Below are positions 1 through 11,100 of a stretch of 64,000 nucleotides of DNA, piece by piece. The stretch is from Orientallactaga sibirica (Eukaryota > Chordata > Mammalia > Rodentia > Dipodidae). A program made the position numbers and the translations under genes. The stretch's first letter is position 1. Each line of letters opens with the position of its first letter. The stretch is taken from positions 10,843,501-10,907,500 of the forward strand of contig JAEOAD010000015.1 in assembly GCA_036365145.1 (NCBI GenBank), read 5' to 3'. The notes beneath the pieces were generated by a model. The model ran no database searches and was not told the DNA's origin. It saw only the letters and a list, made by a program, of their open reading frames with translations.

Positions 1-101
1 TCTAGGCACTTTCTTTTCCTTAGTGGAAAAACACAGTTAGGGATTCACCAAGGATGACAGGGGAAGCATTATTTTTATTTTTTATTTATTTGTATTTTCT
101 T

Positions 102-244
102 GGTTTTTTGAGGTAGGGTTTCCCTCTAGTCCAGGCTGACCTTGAATTCACTATGTAGTCTCAGGGTGGCCAGGAACTCACAGCTATCCACCTACCTCTG
201 CCTCCCAAGTGCTGGGATTAAAGGCCTGCGCCAACATGCCCGGC
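102..244 (-). mobile_element. B1 SINE (antisense)
   Basis: This is a reverse-oriented 7SL-derived monomer. The T-rich end runs into GAGGTAGGGTTTCC, then the CCAGGCTGACCTTGAATTC block, and ends at GCCCGGC. It abuts a second B1 in the same orientation. Confidence 0.9.
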
Positions 245-249
245 AGGAA

Positions 250-390
250 AAATTTTTTTGAGGTAGGGTTTCACTCAGGTTGACCTGGAACTCACTCTGC
301 AGGTCTAAGCTGGCCTTGAACTCATATCAATTCACCTACCTCTGCCTCCAGAGTGCTGGGATTAAAGCTGTGTGCAACCACACCCAGCTG
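250..390 (-). mobile_element. B1 SINE (antisense)
   Basis: This is a second, more diverged B1 directly after the first. It has GAGGTAGGGTTTCACTC and ends at CACACCCAGCTG. It ends just before the ACY1 retrocopy. Confidence 0.88.
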
Positions 391-395
391 ACAAG

Positions 396-409
396 GAAAA
401 TATTTAATA
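396..409. repeat. Target-site duplication, left copy
   Basis: GAAAATATTTAATA is repeated exactly at 1780-1793, on the far side of the ACY1 retrocopy. Its A-rich start fits an L1-endonuclease target. Confidence 0.88.
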
Positions 410-1779
410 CTGAGTCCCAACCACAGCCCCGAGAGCGTGCGCTAAGAAGCCAACACAGGCCCAGAGACCAGGAGAGAGCCAGCTCAACGCGCGCGCACAG
501 CACCCTGTCCAGCAAGGGTCCTGAGGGCGAGCACCCGTCCGTGACGCTCTTCCGCCAGTACCTGCGAATCCGCACTGTTCAACCCAAGCCCGATTATCGT
601 AGTACCTGGTTATGTGATCACTGTGCTGACCTGGCCAGGCACCAACCCTACACTCCCCTCCATCTTGCTCAACCCCCACACAGATGTGGTACCTGTCTTT
701 GAAGAACATTGGAGTCATGACTCCTTTGAGACCTTCAAGGATCCTGAGGGCTATCTCTAAGCTAGGGGCACCCAGGACATGAAGAGTGTCAGCATCCAAT
801 ACCTGGAGGCTGTGAGGAGGTGAAGGAAGAGGGCCACCGTTTCCCTAGAACTATCCACATGACCTTTGCGCCTAATGAAGAGGTCGGAGGTCACAAAGGC
901 ATGGAGCTGTTCATGCACAGGCCTGAGTTCCAGGCTCTGCGGGCAGGCTTTGCCCTGGATGAGGGTCTGGCCAACCCACCGATGCTTTCACTGTCTTTTA
1001 TAGTGAGCAGAGTCCTTGGTGGGAGCAGGTTACCAGCACTGGGAGGCCAGGCCATGGCTCCGGCTTTATCGAGGGCACTGCATCAGAGAAGCTGCACAAG
1101 CTTATGAGCTCCATCCTGGCATTCCGGGAGAAGGAAAAGCAGAGGCTGCAGTCTAACCCTCACCTGAAGGAAGGGGCTGTGACTTCCGTGAACCTGACTA
1201 AACTAGAGGGCGGCGTGGCCTATAACGTGGTACCTGCCACTATGAGCGCAGGCTTTGACTTCCGTGTGGCACTGGACGTGGACCTAAAGGCCTTCGAGGA
1301 GCAGTTGCAGAGCTGGTGCCGAGCAGCCGACCATGGGGTCACCTTTGAGTTTATTCAGAAGTGGACAAAGCCCCAAGTGACACGAACTGATGATGCAGAC
1401 CCCTGATGGGCGGCTTTCAGCAAAGTTTGCAAAGACATGAACCTCATTCTGGAGCCAGAGATCTTCCCTGCTGCCACGGACAGTCGCTACATCCGTGTGG
1501 TGGGGATTGCGGCTCGGGGCTTCTCCCACCTGAACCGCACACCCGTGCTGCTGCAAGACCATAATGAGTGGCTGCATGAGGCGGTGTTCCTGTGGGGCAT
1601 TGACATATACACCGGGCTACTGCCTGCCCTGGCCAGCGTGTCCGCCCTGTCTGGTGATAGCTGAGCCAAGTGTCCAATCCCTGAAGCTGCCAACCCAAGT
1701 GGTCCCAAAGGCCTCTTTTCCCCCTGAGCAATAATAAAGTCACTATGGACAGAGGGAAAAATAATGAAATTTAAAAAAA
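410..1779 (+). pseudogene. ACY1: Processed pseudogene of aminoacylase-1
   Basis: ACY1 is a cytosolic zinc-dependent N-acyl-amino-acid amidohydrolase of the M20 family. This copy has no introns and reads along most of the protein: [18 protein letters not shown] near the N terminus, the zinc-site segment [20 protein letters not shown] with the catalytic-glutamate region, [17 protein letters not shown], and a C-terminal LPALASV region. It keeps an AATAAA at 1733-1738 and an A-rich tail at about 1755-1779, and has a 14-bp target-site duplication. It is disabled six ways: the start ATG is CTG at 505-507; about 24 codons are missing after 597, with a frame change; there is a TAA at 758-760; one-base deletions lie near 820 and 985; and a TGA at 1404-1406 replaces a tryptophan. 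The normal stop is at 1662-1664. It lies about 3 kb upstream of the Sdc1 promoter. No function is inferred. Confidence 0.96.
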
Positions 1780-1793
1780 GAAAATATTTAATA
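1780..1793. repeat. Target-site duplication, right copy
   Basis: This is an exact copy of GAAAATATTTAATA from 396-409. It directly follows the A-rich tail of the ACY1 retrocopy. Confidence 0.88.
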
Positions 1794-1927
1794 ACCCTTG
1801 GTCAGAGCAGAAATCAAGATGGCCTTGCCTGAAGCCCCACAGAGTGGGCTAGAGGGTTCTCCCTAAACCAGGCATTAACCCCTTCATGGCCAGAGCATAG
1901 GAGGGGCTCAGGCTGTCCAGACAGGGG

Positions 1928-1963
<36 letters not shown>

Positions 1964-2260
1964 AGACAATGTTCACAGCAATGCATACCAGCTGCAGAAA
2001 GTGCCAGGAGGCAGGGTCTTCATCTGAGGCTCTTGAGGGTCTCTTCCACACCACAGGCAAAGGGGAGACACAAGTTGGGCAGGGTGGCTGAACCCATGGC
2101 CAACTGGACCATCTCCTTTTCTCAGTGCATATGCCCTTCTTGGGGTCCTCCTGTAAGAGCCCTCCTCTCCCAGCCTGCTCTCAAACAGACTAATTGATCT
2201 GTGGTAAATTTATTCAGTTAGAAGGAAACAGCAAACTGATGACTGTTAAAACATTTCAGG
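1794..2260. other. Intergenic unique DNA with a TG repeat
   Basis: Apart from the dinucleotide repeat, I see no gene or recognisable element here. Confidence 0.6.
1929..1962. repeat. (TG)n microsatellite
   Basis: About 17 uninterrupted TG units. Confidence 0.97.
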
Positions 2261-2520
2261 AGCTGGAGAGATAGCTTACTTGGTAAAGAGCTTGTTATGC
2301 AAACATGAGGACCTAGGTTCAATGCCAGTGCCCATGTAAAAATCCCAGGAGTTGTATCCCTCACTTATAATGCCAGAGCCAGGGATAAGACTGGAATACC
2401 CCTGGGACTCACTGGCCAGTCAGTCTAGCCTAATTGGACAGCTCTAGGTGAGGAAATGTCACCCAGGTTGCCCTCTGACTTCCACATATGTGCATGTGAA
2501 CATGCACATATAAAAAATAA
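2261..2520 (+). mobile_element. Composite tRNA-head SINE (B3/B4-like)
   Basis: It opens with a tRNA-type head (GAGCTGGAGAGATAGC; B box GGTTCAATGCC). A diverged body with GGCCAGTCAGTCTAGCC follows, then CTCTGACTTCCACAT and an A-rich end. The layout recalls rodent B3/B4 SINEs; the subfamily is uncertain. Confidence 0.65.
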
Positions 2521-2525
2521 AACAT

Positions 2526-2755
2526 GGGCTGGAGAGATGGCTCAGTGGTTAAGGCGCTTGCCTGCAAAGCTTGATGACCTGGGTTCAATCCCCCAGTAAC
2601 CACGAAAAGTCAGATGCACAAAGTGGTGCATGCATCTGGAGTTCGTTTGCAATGACTGGAGGCTCTGGTGCGCCCATTCTATTTCTCTATCTGTCTTCTA
2701 TCTCTCTCTGCTGGCAAATAAACAAACAATTAATTAAAAATAAATAAAATAAAAT
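2526..2755 (+). mobile_element. tRNA-derived SINE with B2-like head
   Basis: This is a near-complete copy: head GGCTGGAGAGATGGCTCAG, B box GGGTTCAATCC, body GTCAGATGCACAAAGTGG, then a pyrimidine-rich stretch and an (A)nT tail. Confidence 0.9.
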
Positions 2756-2756
2756 A

Positions 2757-2945
2757 TGAGGCTTGAGAGATGGCTAAGCAGTTAAAGGCACTTGCTTGCA
2801 AAGCCTGACAGGCAGGGAGTTCACTTTTCCAGTGCCCAGATAATGCACAACATGGCACATGCATCTAGAGTTCCTGTGCAGCAGCACGAGACCCTGGCAC
2901 ACCCATACTCATCCTCTGTCTCTTTCTCTCTTTTCCAATAATTTT
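2757..2945 (+). mobile_element. tRNA-derived SINE, diverged
   Basis: Same family as its neighbour, with head GAGAGATGGCTAAGCAG and body GCACATGCATCTAGAG. The A-tail is poorly kept. It faces the next copy tail to tail. Confidence 0.85.
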
Positions 2946-3157
2946 TATATTTTATTTATTTATTTATTGAGGATAGAGAGAGGGAAAGAGAGAGAGGGAG
3001 AGTGAGAATGGACACGCCAGGGCCTCTAGCCACTGCAATCGAACTCCAGATGAGTGCTCCCCTTGTGCATCTGGCTTATGTGGGACCTGGAGAATCAAAA
3101 CGGGGTCCTTAAGCTTCACAGGCATGTGCATTAACCGCTAAGCTATCTCTCCAGCTG
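2946..3157 (-). mobile_element. tRNA-derived SINE (antisense)
   Basis: The reverse copy runs from an (ATTT)n tail through a GAGAGAGGGA stretch and CCAGGGCCTCTAGCCACTGC to the head GCTATCTCTCCAGC. Confidence 0.9.
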
Positions 3158-3227
3158 GCAAATGATTTTTTTAAACAAATAAAATATGGAAAGATCCCCA
3201 TCAAACAGTCTCTGACTCCATTTTTTA

Positions 3228-3444
3228 AAATATATTTATATTTATATTTATTTATTTATTTACTTATTTGTGTGTGTGTGAGAGAGAGACAGAATGGGTG
3301 TGCCAGGGCCTCCAGCCACTACAAACGAACTCCAGGTGCATGCGCCCCTTTGTGCATCTGGCATAGGTGGGTCCTGGAGAATCAAACCAGGGTCCTTTGG
3401 CTTTGCAGGCAAACTCCTTAACCGCTAAGCCATATCTCCAGCCC
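3228..3444 (-). mobile_element. tRNA-derived SINE (antisense)
   Basis: The reverse copy has a T-rich tail, a short GTGTGTG/GAGAGA stretch, GAACTCCAGGTGCATGCG and the head end CATATCTCCAGCCC. Confidence 0.9.
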
Positions 3445-4360
3445 TGACTCTGTATTTCTGTTTTGAGGAGGAGGTAACATACCAAGGGGAACCATTGTTC
3501 CTTCATATTGTACTGGAGGTACTGAGGCCGCTAAAGTTCTGTCATTGGATGCTCCTCACCCAGGTCCTGGAGAACTCGGCGTTATCCCCAAGAACCCTGA
3601 CAGAGTTTGTTACACCCATAGGATACCTGGGGAAATTGAGACTTCAAAAAAAGTTGCCAGATAAAACAGGTTCAGATGCAACCAAATGCCCGGCTGCGGG
3701 CCATCATCTCTGAGCGTTCTCTGATGGTGAGTGGAGAGAGGCATGAAGTGGGGCCCAAGGAGGCTGCTGAGCTCCGGCAAAAACCCTTTCCGCACGCTGA
3801 GATTCCACACTGTAGTCTTCCTGAGAAAGGAGCCTCAGATTTTCTAAAGACCCAGTTCAGGAGGACCAAGGCGGACCCTGTGCTATGCGGGGAAACAGGG
3901 GTAAGGAAGAAGCAAGCTATCTTTGGTCTCTGCGCTCCAAGTGCGGAGGTCTTTTGGCACCATCTCTCTAGCTACAGATTGCAGTCTAGAGCCCGGCCCT
4001 TTGCTTGTTTGCCCCACGCCCGCAGGCTCTCCGTGGCCTTTGAGGACTGAGGAGCCTGATGGGTGATGGAAACACTGAGGCACAGGCCCCCTACAGGGAA
4101 TGGAAGGAGCAGAAACTCAACCAGTGCTTCTCAGATGGGCATGCCTGAGGTCATCTGGGAACAAAACAGCCATTTATTTTTTCCTTTTGGCTTGGACTAT
4201 GAAGAGACAGAGCATTGTCTCGGTAAGACACCAATAACTGCTCTTTAGAAAACAGCTCTTCCTGAGAGCATCCCAGCGGTTTAAAAAGAGGCCCGGAGTT
4301 CCTGTCACTTTGCAAATGTTGGGAGACGATGATCCCGGATGAGGACCAGGGCTGCGAGAC
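3445..4360. other. Unique DNA upstream of the CpG island
   Basis: I recognise no gene or young repeat. Open frames here lack start context and known domains. Proximal regulatory sequence for Sdc1 may lie here, but nothing in the sequence proves it. The FGF-inducible far-upstream element reported for mouse Sdc1 would, from memory, lie beyond the left edge. Confidence 0.5.
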
Positions 4361-4697
4361 GCGGCGAGACCTATCCGCAGCCGGGGCAGAGGTGGGAAGC
4401 CTCTGTCACAGGGGCAGTGGGATCCTTGTCCCCTGGGGCGACGAGTGGGATTCTGAGCACCTGGAGCGCGCCTCTCCCAGAGGGCGCTGCAGACTCGCGC
4501 TGCCCGGGCGCCGCCGACCGCCCGGCTCCCGGGCAGCACCTCGGTACCCGGGGCCAGGCCGCCCTGGCGGGTCCGCGTCGGCGCTCTTCAGCCCCGGAGC
4601 GGAGCGGAGAAGGACAGCTGCCACGCCGGAATCACAGATTGCGGGGCCCGGCGGGGCAGGGAGGCAGACCTCGGCCTCCGCGGAGCGGATCGGGGCA

Positions 4698-4857
4698 GGG
4701 CGGGGCCGAGAGCCGGGGGCGGGGCGCTCCGAGGAGCCGGGAGGAGCGGATCAGGGGGCGGGGCCCTGGGGTGGGGACTGGGGCTGCCCGGCCCGCCGAG
4801 CTGGGGGCGGGGGGCTAGTTTTTGCAACGGCTTACAGCCTGTGGGTTTATTATAAGG
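4698..4857 (+). promoter_or_regulatory. Sdc1: Sdc1 core promoter: four GC boxes and a TATA box
   Basis: GC boxes occur at 4698-4707, 4715-4725, 4754-4764 and 4803-4814, and TATAAGG at 4851-4857. The TATA position predicts a start site near 4880. From memory the mouse promoter also combines a TATA-like element with tandem Sp1 sites that overlap WT1/EGR-type motifs; the GGGGGCGGGG cores here fit that. An upstream E-box, CACCTG, is at 4459-4464. Factor binding is inference. Confidence 0.85.
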
Positions 4858-4879
4858 CGGAGCTCGGCGGGAGAGGTGC

Positions 4880-5079
4880 GGGCCGGGGCAGAGCCAGGCG
4901 TACAGGAATCCGGTAGTCGAGAACAGCTCCAGCCGGCATACCCGCAGCCCTCTCCCGGGACAGCCGCGCGCTGGGCAGCGTCCGGGAAAGCTTTACGCCG
5001 CGCCTCCAGCAGAGCCGGCCCCGAGCCGCCCCTCCCGCCCGCCCGCCCGCCGAGCCCCGCCGCCGCTCTGGGCAGCAGC
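4880..5079 (+). other. Sdc1: Sdc1 5' untranslated region (predicted)
   Basis: About 200 bases lie between the expected start site and the ATG. They are GC-rich, include a (CCCG)n run at about 5034-5053, and contain no upstream ATG. The transcript start is inferred from the TATA spacing. Confidence 0.7.
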
Positions 5080-5145
5080 ATGAGGCGCGCGGCGCTCTGG
5101 CTCTGGCTCTGCGCGCTGGCACTGCGCCCGCAGCCGGCCCTCCCG
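5080..5145 (+). CDS. Sdc1: Sdc1 exon 1, coding part (signal peptide)
   Basis: It encodes [20 protein letters not shown] and two more residues: a short basic start, a hydrophobic core and a cleavable end. The ATG has A at -3 and is the first ATG after the predicted start site. The exon ends in phase 0 at a GTGAGT donor (5146). Confidence 0.97.
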
Positions 5146-8100
5146 GTGAGTGTGGCCCGAGACGGCTGGAGGGAGGCGGGAAGCCGGGGTTTGCCACCCG
5201 CCGATGCCGGCGGCGGCACGTGGAGGGGGAGGGGAGCGAGGACTTCTTCCCGCGCTGCCCCCGGCGGCCCTGGGGTGTTGAGATCGGGAACCCATTCCCT
5301 TCTTGGATCCCCGCGCATGTCCCGCCACTCGTGGCCGGGACGTCCCGCGGACTGGAGCTCTCGCTGCTTCTCCGTACTTAATTACATAAAACATCCCCAC
5401 ATGGGTCTGCGGTCCCCCGCTCGCATCGCAGTCTCACTGGGCACCTCGGCTGCCCGGCCTCCCCGAGTGACCCGGCGGGCTGCAGTGACCGCGGCCACAG
5501 CGCCCCTTCCGCTGACCCTAATTCAAACCAGACGGAGGGTCTGCGCCCCCGGCAGCGCCGAGCCCAGGCTTCTGGGCCCCCTGCGCCCAGGCAAGTTTGG
5601 GCGCAGTAGGGACGCGCCGACTGGCCGAGGACCAGGACCCGGGCTGGCGCGAGGGACACTGGCGGGAGCCTCGGAGGCCCTCGGGTTTACTTGGGCTGGC
5701 CCAGGTGAGCCCGGCGAGCTGGCAGAGGGAGGTTCCGGGAAGTTGGAAGCCTCGTCACGCTAGAGACCTCGAGGAGCCCAACTTTTGGGTGGCTGAAGTT
5801 GTGCAGTTCCCGGAGGGTCGTCTTCGCCTGGGCAGCGCGCCCAAGCGCGCGGGGTCCTTGCGCGCGAGTGGACCCCGCAATGGCTCTTCCCCCTCCCCCG
5901 ACTCGGCTTTGTGCTGCAGCCGCGCGGAGGGAAGGCGGGTCCCTTGGCCCGCCCAGTAGAGCCGCGGGGAAAGGAGGACAAACATGGAACTTGCGACTCA
6001 GGGGAGGCCTTTGGGTAGGATGCAGCCATCCACCTTTGGTGGGTGGGTGGGTGGGGGTCTCCCCTGAAGAGGGACGTGGCCGACAAAGAGCATGCCACGG
6101 GTCCCCAGAAAGTGGCTCTCCCGCCGCAGCCGTGGTCCGCTAGCCCGCCTTCCCCAACGGGGGCGCTTTGTTCTCGGCCCCAGTAACCCTTTCCTGGAAA
6201 CCGCCCCGCAGCGCCGGCCCTGGACGTGGGCTGGGTCCTGGGCAGCTGCCAGGTGTCAGCGCCGGCCTCGGGGTGCCCACGCCCCCTGCCCCCGCACCGG
6301 CTGCGCAGTCCCCGGGGTCCTCTGGGCTTAGCCAGGCCCTGGAGGCAGTGGGGAGGTGTGGAGCAAGGGGCTTTTCCCCTTCCGGAAGTAGCGGTCTCTC
6401 GCCACCACATCTGGACAGCTCGACTTCCCTAGTTCTGGCAATGGGAGGCACGTGGGCAGGGAAGGACTCTTGTATTTCTAATGTGGCATTTGGATGAGTC
6501 CCTGACCAGTGACGACCCTCTACAAGTGTTCCTCTCTGTCGTAGTAGCAGTCACGTTAAGAACTGACCCTTGAGGTGAGGAAGGTTGGGGGCTTAGATTT
6601 ATTTTTTTCGATGAGGGGGCGGTTAAAGTGTTTTCGCTGCCTCTGAATGAAGTCAGCTAGGGTATTCCAAGGCCTACTGAGTTGTTCATGAGTTGGAGTG
6701 CTGGGCCAGGGCTTCTAGGGAGGGATATGTCTTCTGAGCCCGGTCTCCCATGCACTCCTGGCTTTGAGGCCCAAGAAGTTGCTTTTGAAAGTTGTGGTTT
6801 CTGTGGGACTTCGATTATGCCTGGAATCACAGTTACCACTGTGCGGAAGAGAGTGGAGCCACTTGGCATGCCTCCCTGACCCTCCTGGCATTACCTCCCG
6901 CTCCGCTCTCCACACTCAAGATGGGTCTTGGAGATGGGGTTCTGCCTCTTTCTAGTCAGGATCGGAAGGGGTGGTGGTTCCTTTCGGTCTACCTTGGGCA
7001 AGACAAGATATTCCTAAGATCTGTTAACACTGGGTAGACTGCTGAAGGTAGGGCTTCTTTGTGGACCATGTTTCCTGGAGTTTTCTGTTCTCTGGGAAGG
7101 GGGCAGGTGCTGTAACAGGAGGCTTTTCTGGCCCAAGAACTGGACACTCTAGGTATCCCCCCACCCCCCAGGAAGCAGGAGTGTCTCTGTGGGGAAGGGA
7201 GGAACAGGCTTTAGGTTCCTGTAGTCAGAGGTTAAGCTGAGCCCCAAGGCACTGCCTGAGCTTTGGAATCACACTTGAATCCAGCTTGGAGCTTCAGCAT
7301 TCATTTTAGTTTTCCTTATTTTATAAAGTTTTGTTTGTTTTCTCTTACCCAGCAAGTGTCCATGCTTGGTTAAAAGTGGGTTCAATAAGGAGGCATTCCA
7401 GGGGTCCCAGCCCCTCTTTCCTAACAAATGAAGGCCGTTGAGATTTGCTTAGAATGGGAGCAGGTGTCCACAATTTGCCAGAGATTTGGCTCCCTCTGAA
7501 AGGTCCCTTGGCTCCTGTGGGAAGCAGGTCAGAACCCCCCCAAGGGACTGTTGAGGTAGGGAGGAGGACTGCTACTGGGTGCCTGGCTTTGAATAGGCAA
7601 GGGAGGCTGCTCAGAACCACTCCCTAGAGACTGAAACAGGTTTGTCTAACACATCCTCTCTCTCTCTCTCTCTTTCTCTCTGTGTGTGTGTGTGTGTGTG
7701 TGTCTTTTGTTTCTGCCTTGGTCATTGGAATAGTTACTTGCTATTTTTCTCCCTCTCTTTCCTCTCCTTCTCAAAAGGCATAAAAACCCCTTTGCTTTAA
7801 TTATTTGGGCTAGTAGAGACATTTCCCCAGAGGTGGTGCAGGGGTGGTGGTAGAAGAGGCAAGGCTCAGCCTTTGGAGGTGATGTCACTGTTGGCTTCAG
7901 CTCCCTGGGGAGGGTGGATCTGGTTTAAGTCTCTACCTGGGGCTCTTGATGGGCTCCAATAAAACATTAACACAAATTGATGGGGAGAAGGCCCTGGAAA
8001 GAGTGACTGGAAAGCTTGATTTCTGCAGTATTTTCTAGAAGAGATTTTCTTTGAGAATGAAATGTTTTGGTAGCCAGGTCTTTTCAGTTTGTTGAGTTAA

Positions 8101-11100
8101 AACTCAGTATTCTTACAAAGTATTCTTTCTTTGGGCCAGACTCTCAGAATCACTTAATTCCTTTCTGTTATCAACAGTAACAAAACTTATAACTTAATCT
8201 CCTCCTCCTCCTCACTGTGCCAAGTCAAGCATCGTCTGGTTCTGTTAAGCTCTGAAGAGCACTGGATCCTGGGACCTCCTGGTTCCCCCTTGTTGCTGCT
8301 TTGAAGTCTGAGGGTCTCAACTTGTCAGTAACCTTTGGACTATATGGATTTGGTGTCCCTGGTGGATCTCTGAGGTCCCATACACAGGTGATGGAATGAG
8401 CACTAGGGTGTGGCTGTTACCCTTCCCCTCCTGATTCTGGAATGATAAGAGACATTGACCAAGCCAGGGACCTAAGGACTTCTTCCAGTGAATAAATGCG
8501 CATGATCTGGAGGAAGCACTTCATGAATCCATGGCCCAGTTTCTCAATCTCATCTGATCTGAGACTAGCCTAGAGTATCAAGGCTAGCTTACTATACATA
8601 CTGATGAGCCAGGACCCTTGTTTTTATTTTGAGACAAGACAGCGTCTCAGTCTGTAGCCTGGCTGGCCTGGAATTCTCTGCAGTCTTACTACCTCAGCTT
8701 CCAGAGTGCTGGAACTGCAAGCATTAGCCACCGTGCCTGGCTAGATTCATTTTCTTTATCCTGGCTTTGGTCCTGTCTCCTCCTCTTCATCATATGCTTT
8801 ATTTGGGTTTTAGTTAATGTTCTCTCTAACCTAACACTCATACTCATTGGCGGGCAAGAAACAGCTTTGGATTAAGCAGAGCCCCAGGACCAAGGCTCAA
8901 CTCTGCCACTAATTTACTACGTAATCTCTGGTGACTCACTTTACTTCCAAGTCTTGTCCTCATGTGTAAAGCAGACATCTCTATACCTGTTCTTCCTGCC
9001 CTGGTTGTATCATTTGTATATTCATTTCATAATGAATGTGTGAAAGTGCTTTGTAATGAAAGTGCCCAAGGAAAGTTAGCTGTATGTACAGTTAAGGTTA
9101 CCTTCAATTGAGCTACTATTAAGGAGTGCTTACTTTTCCTGCAGTTTTATGTAGTCTTACTCCCAAACTTTTATGATATATACCATTGTTCTATCTTTTG
9201 AATGAGGAGGGAAAAAAGCCTAAAGAGGTAAGCTCTTTCCATGGAACAGAAAGTGATAGAAACAAGATTTTTAGTGTGTGTGTATTTGTGTATGCATATG
9301 TAGTATGAATACCCTAGGCTGTTAACCCCCTGCCCCAAGAAACCCAGTACATAGAGGCTGGCCAAACTCCGTGAGTCCAGCCTGGTATTTGCAGGTCTAC
9401 CCTGGAGACTCTAGGGTGCAAGCATTTTGGATAGAGCGGGCATTGGGCTGTGCTAAGCTAGCTGCATTGTGCCTTTGGGCAAACCCTGAGTGTTGGGCAA
9501 TGCCTTGGGCCTTGGCTGTGGGTACCTGCTGGCTACTCGCTCACAGACAAGATCGCCTCACAGAAAGCTGAGGTCAGGAGATAGTCATGGGACCCAGAGC
9601 AGGATGGGCCGTGTGCGTAGTGGACCTGAGGCTACACAAGGCTCACACACATTTTTGGCTTGTTTGGGTGGTGCTCTTGTGCCTCCTTCCCCCAGTCAGC
9701 ACGAAGGCACACGTTGGCTGTCATTTTTCCTGGGCACCAGAGAACATTTGCAGATGTAGTAGATCTCTTGTAAGCCCTCGGAAGTGAATATCATGGCACA
9801 AGTGGTTAGACCTGTGTGGCCTTCACTTCCTGGTCCCTCCAGTGCTCGGTCCTGCTAAAGGAGCAGCCCCAATAAACTGGTCATTAAATAGCTCCTAGTC
9901 CCAGATGCACTGCTTCTTTGTTGCTTTCTTTTTTCTTTTCACCCACCAGTTTTGGAGTGTTGGGTTGAAAGCTTCCCTGAGATCCTGCCTCCTTGAGCCC
10001 AGAAAGAAGGAATGAAATTTAGGAGTATGTCGCAGTCAGGTTCACATTGCTGGCAGAAATCACCTGACCAAGAGCAGCTTATGGGAAAAATGGTCTATTT
10101 TGCCTTATAGACTTGAGGGGAAGCTCCATAATGGCAGGGGAAAATGATGACATGAGCAGAAGGTGGATACCACTTCCTGGCCAACATCAGGGGGACAACA
10201 GCAACAGCAGAGTGTACCAAACACCAGCAAGGAGAAACTGGCTATAACAGCCATAAAGCCCACCCCCAACAATACTCTGCCTCCAGGAGGCGTTAACTCC
10301 CAAATCTCCATTAGCTGGGGACCTAGCATTCAGAACACCGAAGTTTATGGGGGACACCTGATCAAACCATCACAGCGGGTCTATGAGAAGAGGGCTTTTG
10401 TCTCCAGGAGCAGAGTCAACATGGAGTCATTTCCATTTTGGCTGTTGTAGCAGAGGTTGAGTTTTAGGTGGGGATGTGCACTCTGGAACTTTCTACTTGG
10501 GCACCCTGACAAGGGAGGGCAGGCATTTGTTTCACCATAATCATATAGATTTGGGTGCAGATCATAGAGATGAGGCCTCAGGCTTGGGGGCCATGTCAGT
10601 AATGTCATAGTTTCCAGTTCCGAGCAGATATTGGCGGCTCCTGCTTAGAAAGCTTTGCCTGCATGGAACACTGCTGCTGTCTGTTCACAAGGAGCTTGCA
10701 TTATAAGGTGATCCGCTGCCGTTCCCAGGCCTGACACAGCACAGATCACCTCCTTGTTTAGTGCTGGGGGAGCCCTGATGGGACTTGGGGGAGAGGTATC
10801 CTGCCTGTCCTGCCCCATGTGTTTAGGGAGCCAGGAGGTTTGATGAGTCCTGCAAGTGGAGACAAGCCTCACAGGACCTGGGAAGCATGCAGTGGGAAAT
10901 CTTGGGACCTTTGACAGGAGAGGGAGAGGTGTGGTGGCAGGCTTGCTGTCCTCTGGGATTTGCCCAGGGCTCTTTCCTGTGTTAACTCAGCATCTCAGAG
11001 GCTTCCAGACATAGTCTCTTCTGCTTCTCATCTCTCTTCCTACCCAGAGTCTCGCAAGGGTCTCCATCTCCTGGTGTTTATGGCTTTGTGGGCTGCCTAA

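Larger units (their letters stand above)
4360..6430. promoter_or_regulatory. Sdc1: CpG island over the Sdc1 promoter, exon 1 and start of intron 1
   Basis: CpG is frequent and GC content high, most strongly at about 4470-5950, against CpG-poor DNA on both sides. The edges are estimated by eye. Several long open frames on both strands here are by-products of high GC. Confidence 0.85.

Noticed and set aside
820..1406. Two open frames with strong ACY1 similarity
   Set aside because: They are pieces of the disabled ACY1 retrocopy, not separate genes; GTG or internal ATG starts carry no weight here.
4329..4916. 195-codon open frame over the promoter, + strand
   Set aside because: It spans the GC and TATA boxes and has no homology that I recognise; it is GC-driven.
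4822..5079. Open frame continuous with and upstream of the Sdc1 ATG
   Set aside because: It has no ATG and begins before the predicted transcript start. The known signal peptide starts exactly at 5080.
5760..6410. 216-codon open frame on the minus strand in the CpG island
   Set aside because: High GC removes stop codons. It has no recognisable domain and lies in Sdc1 intron 1; other frames here are equally open.
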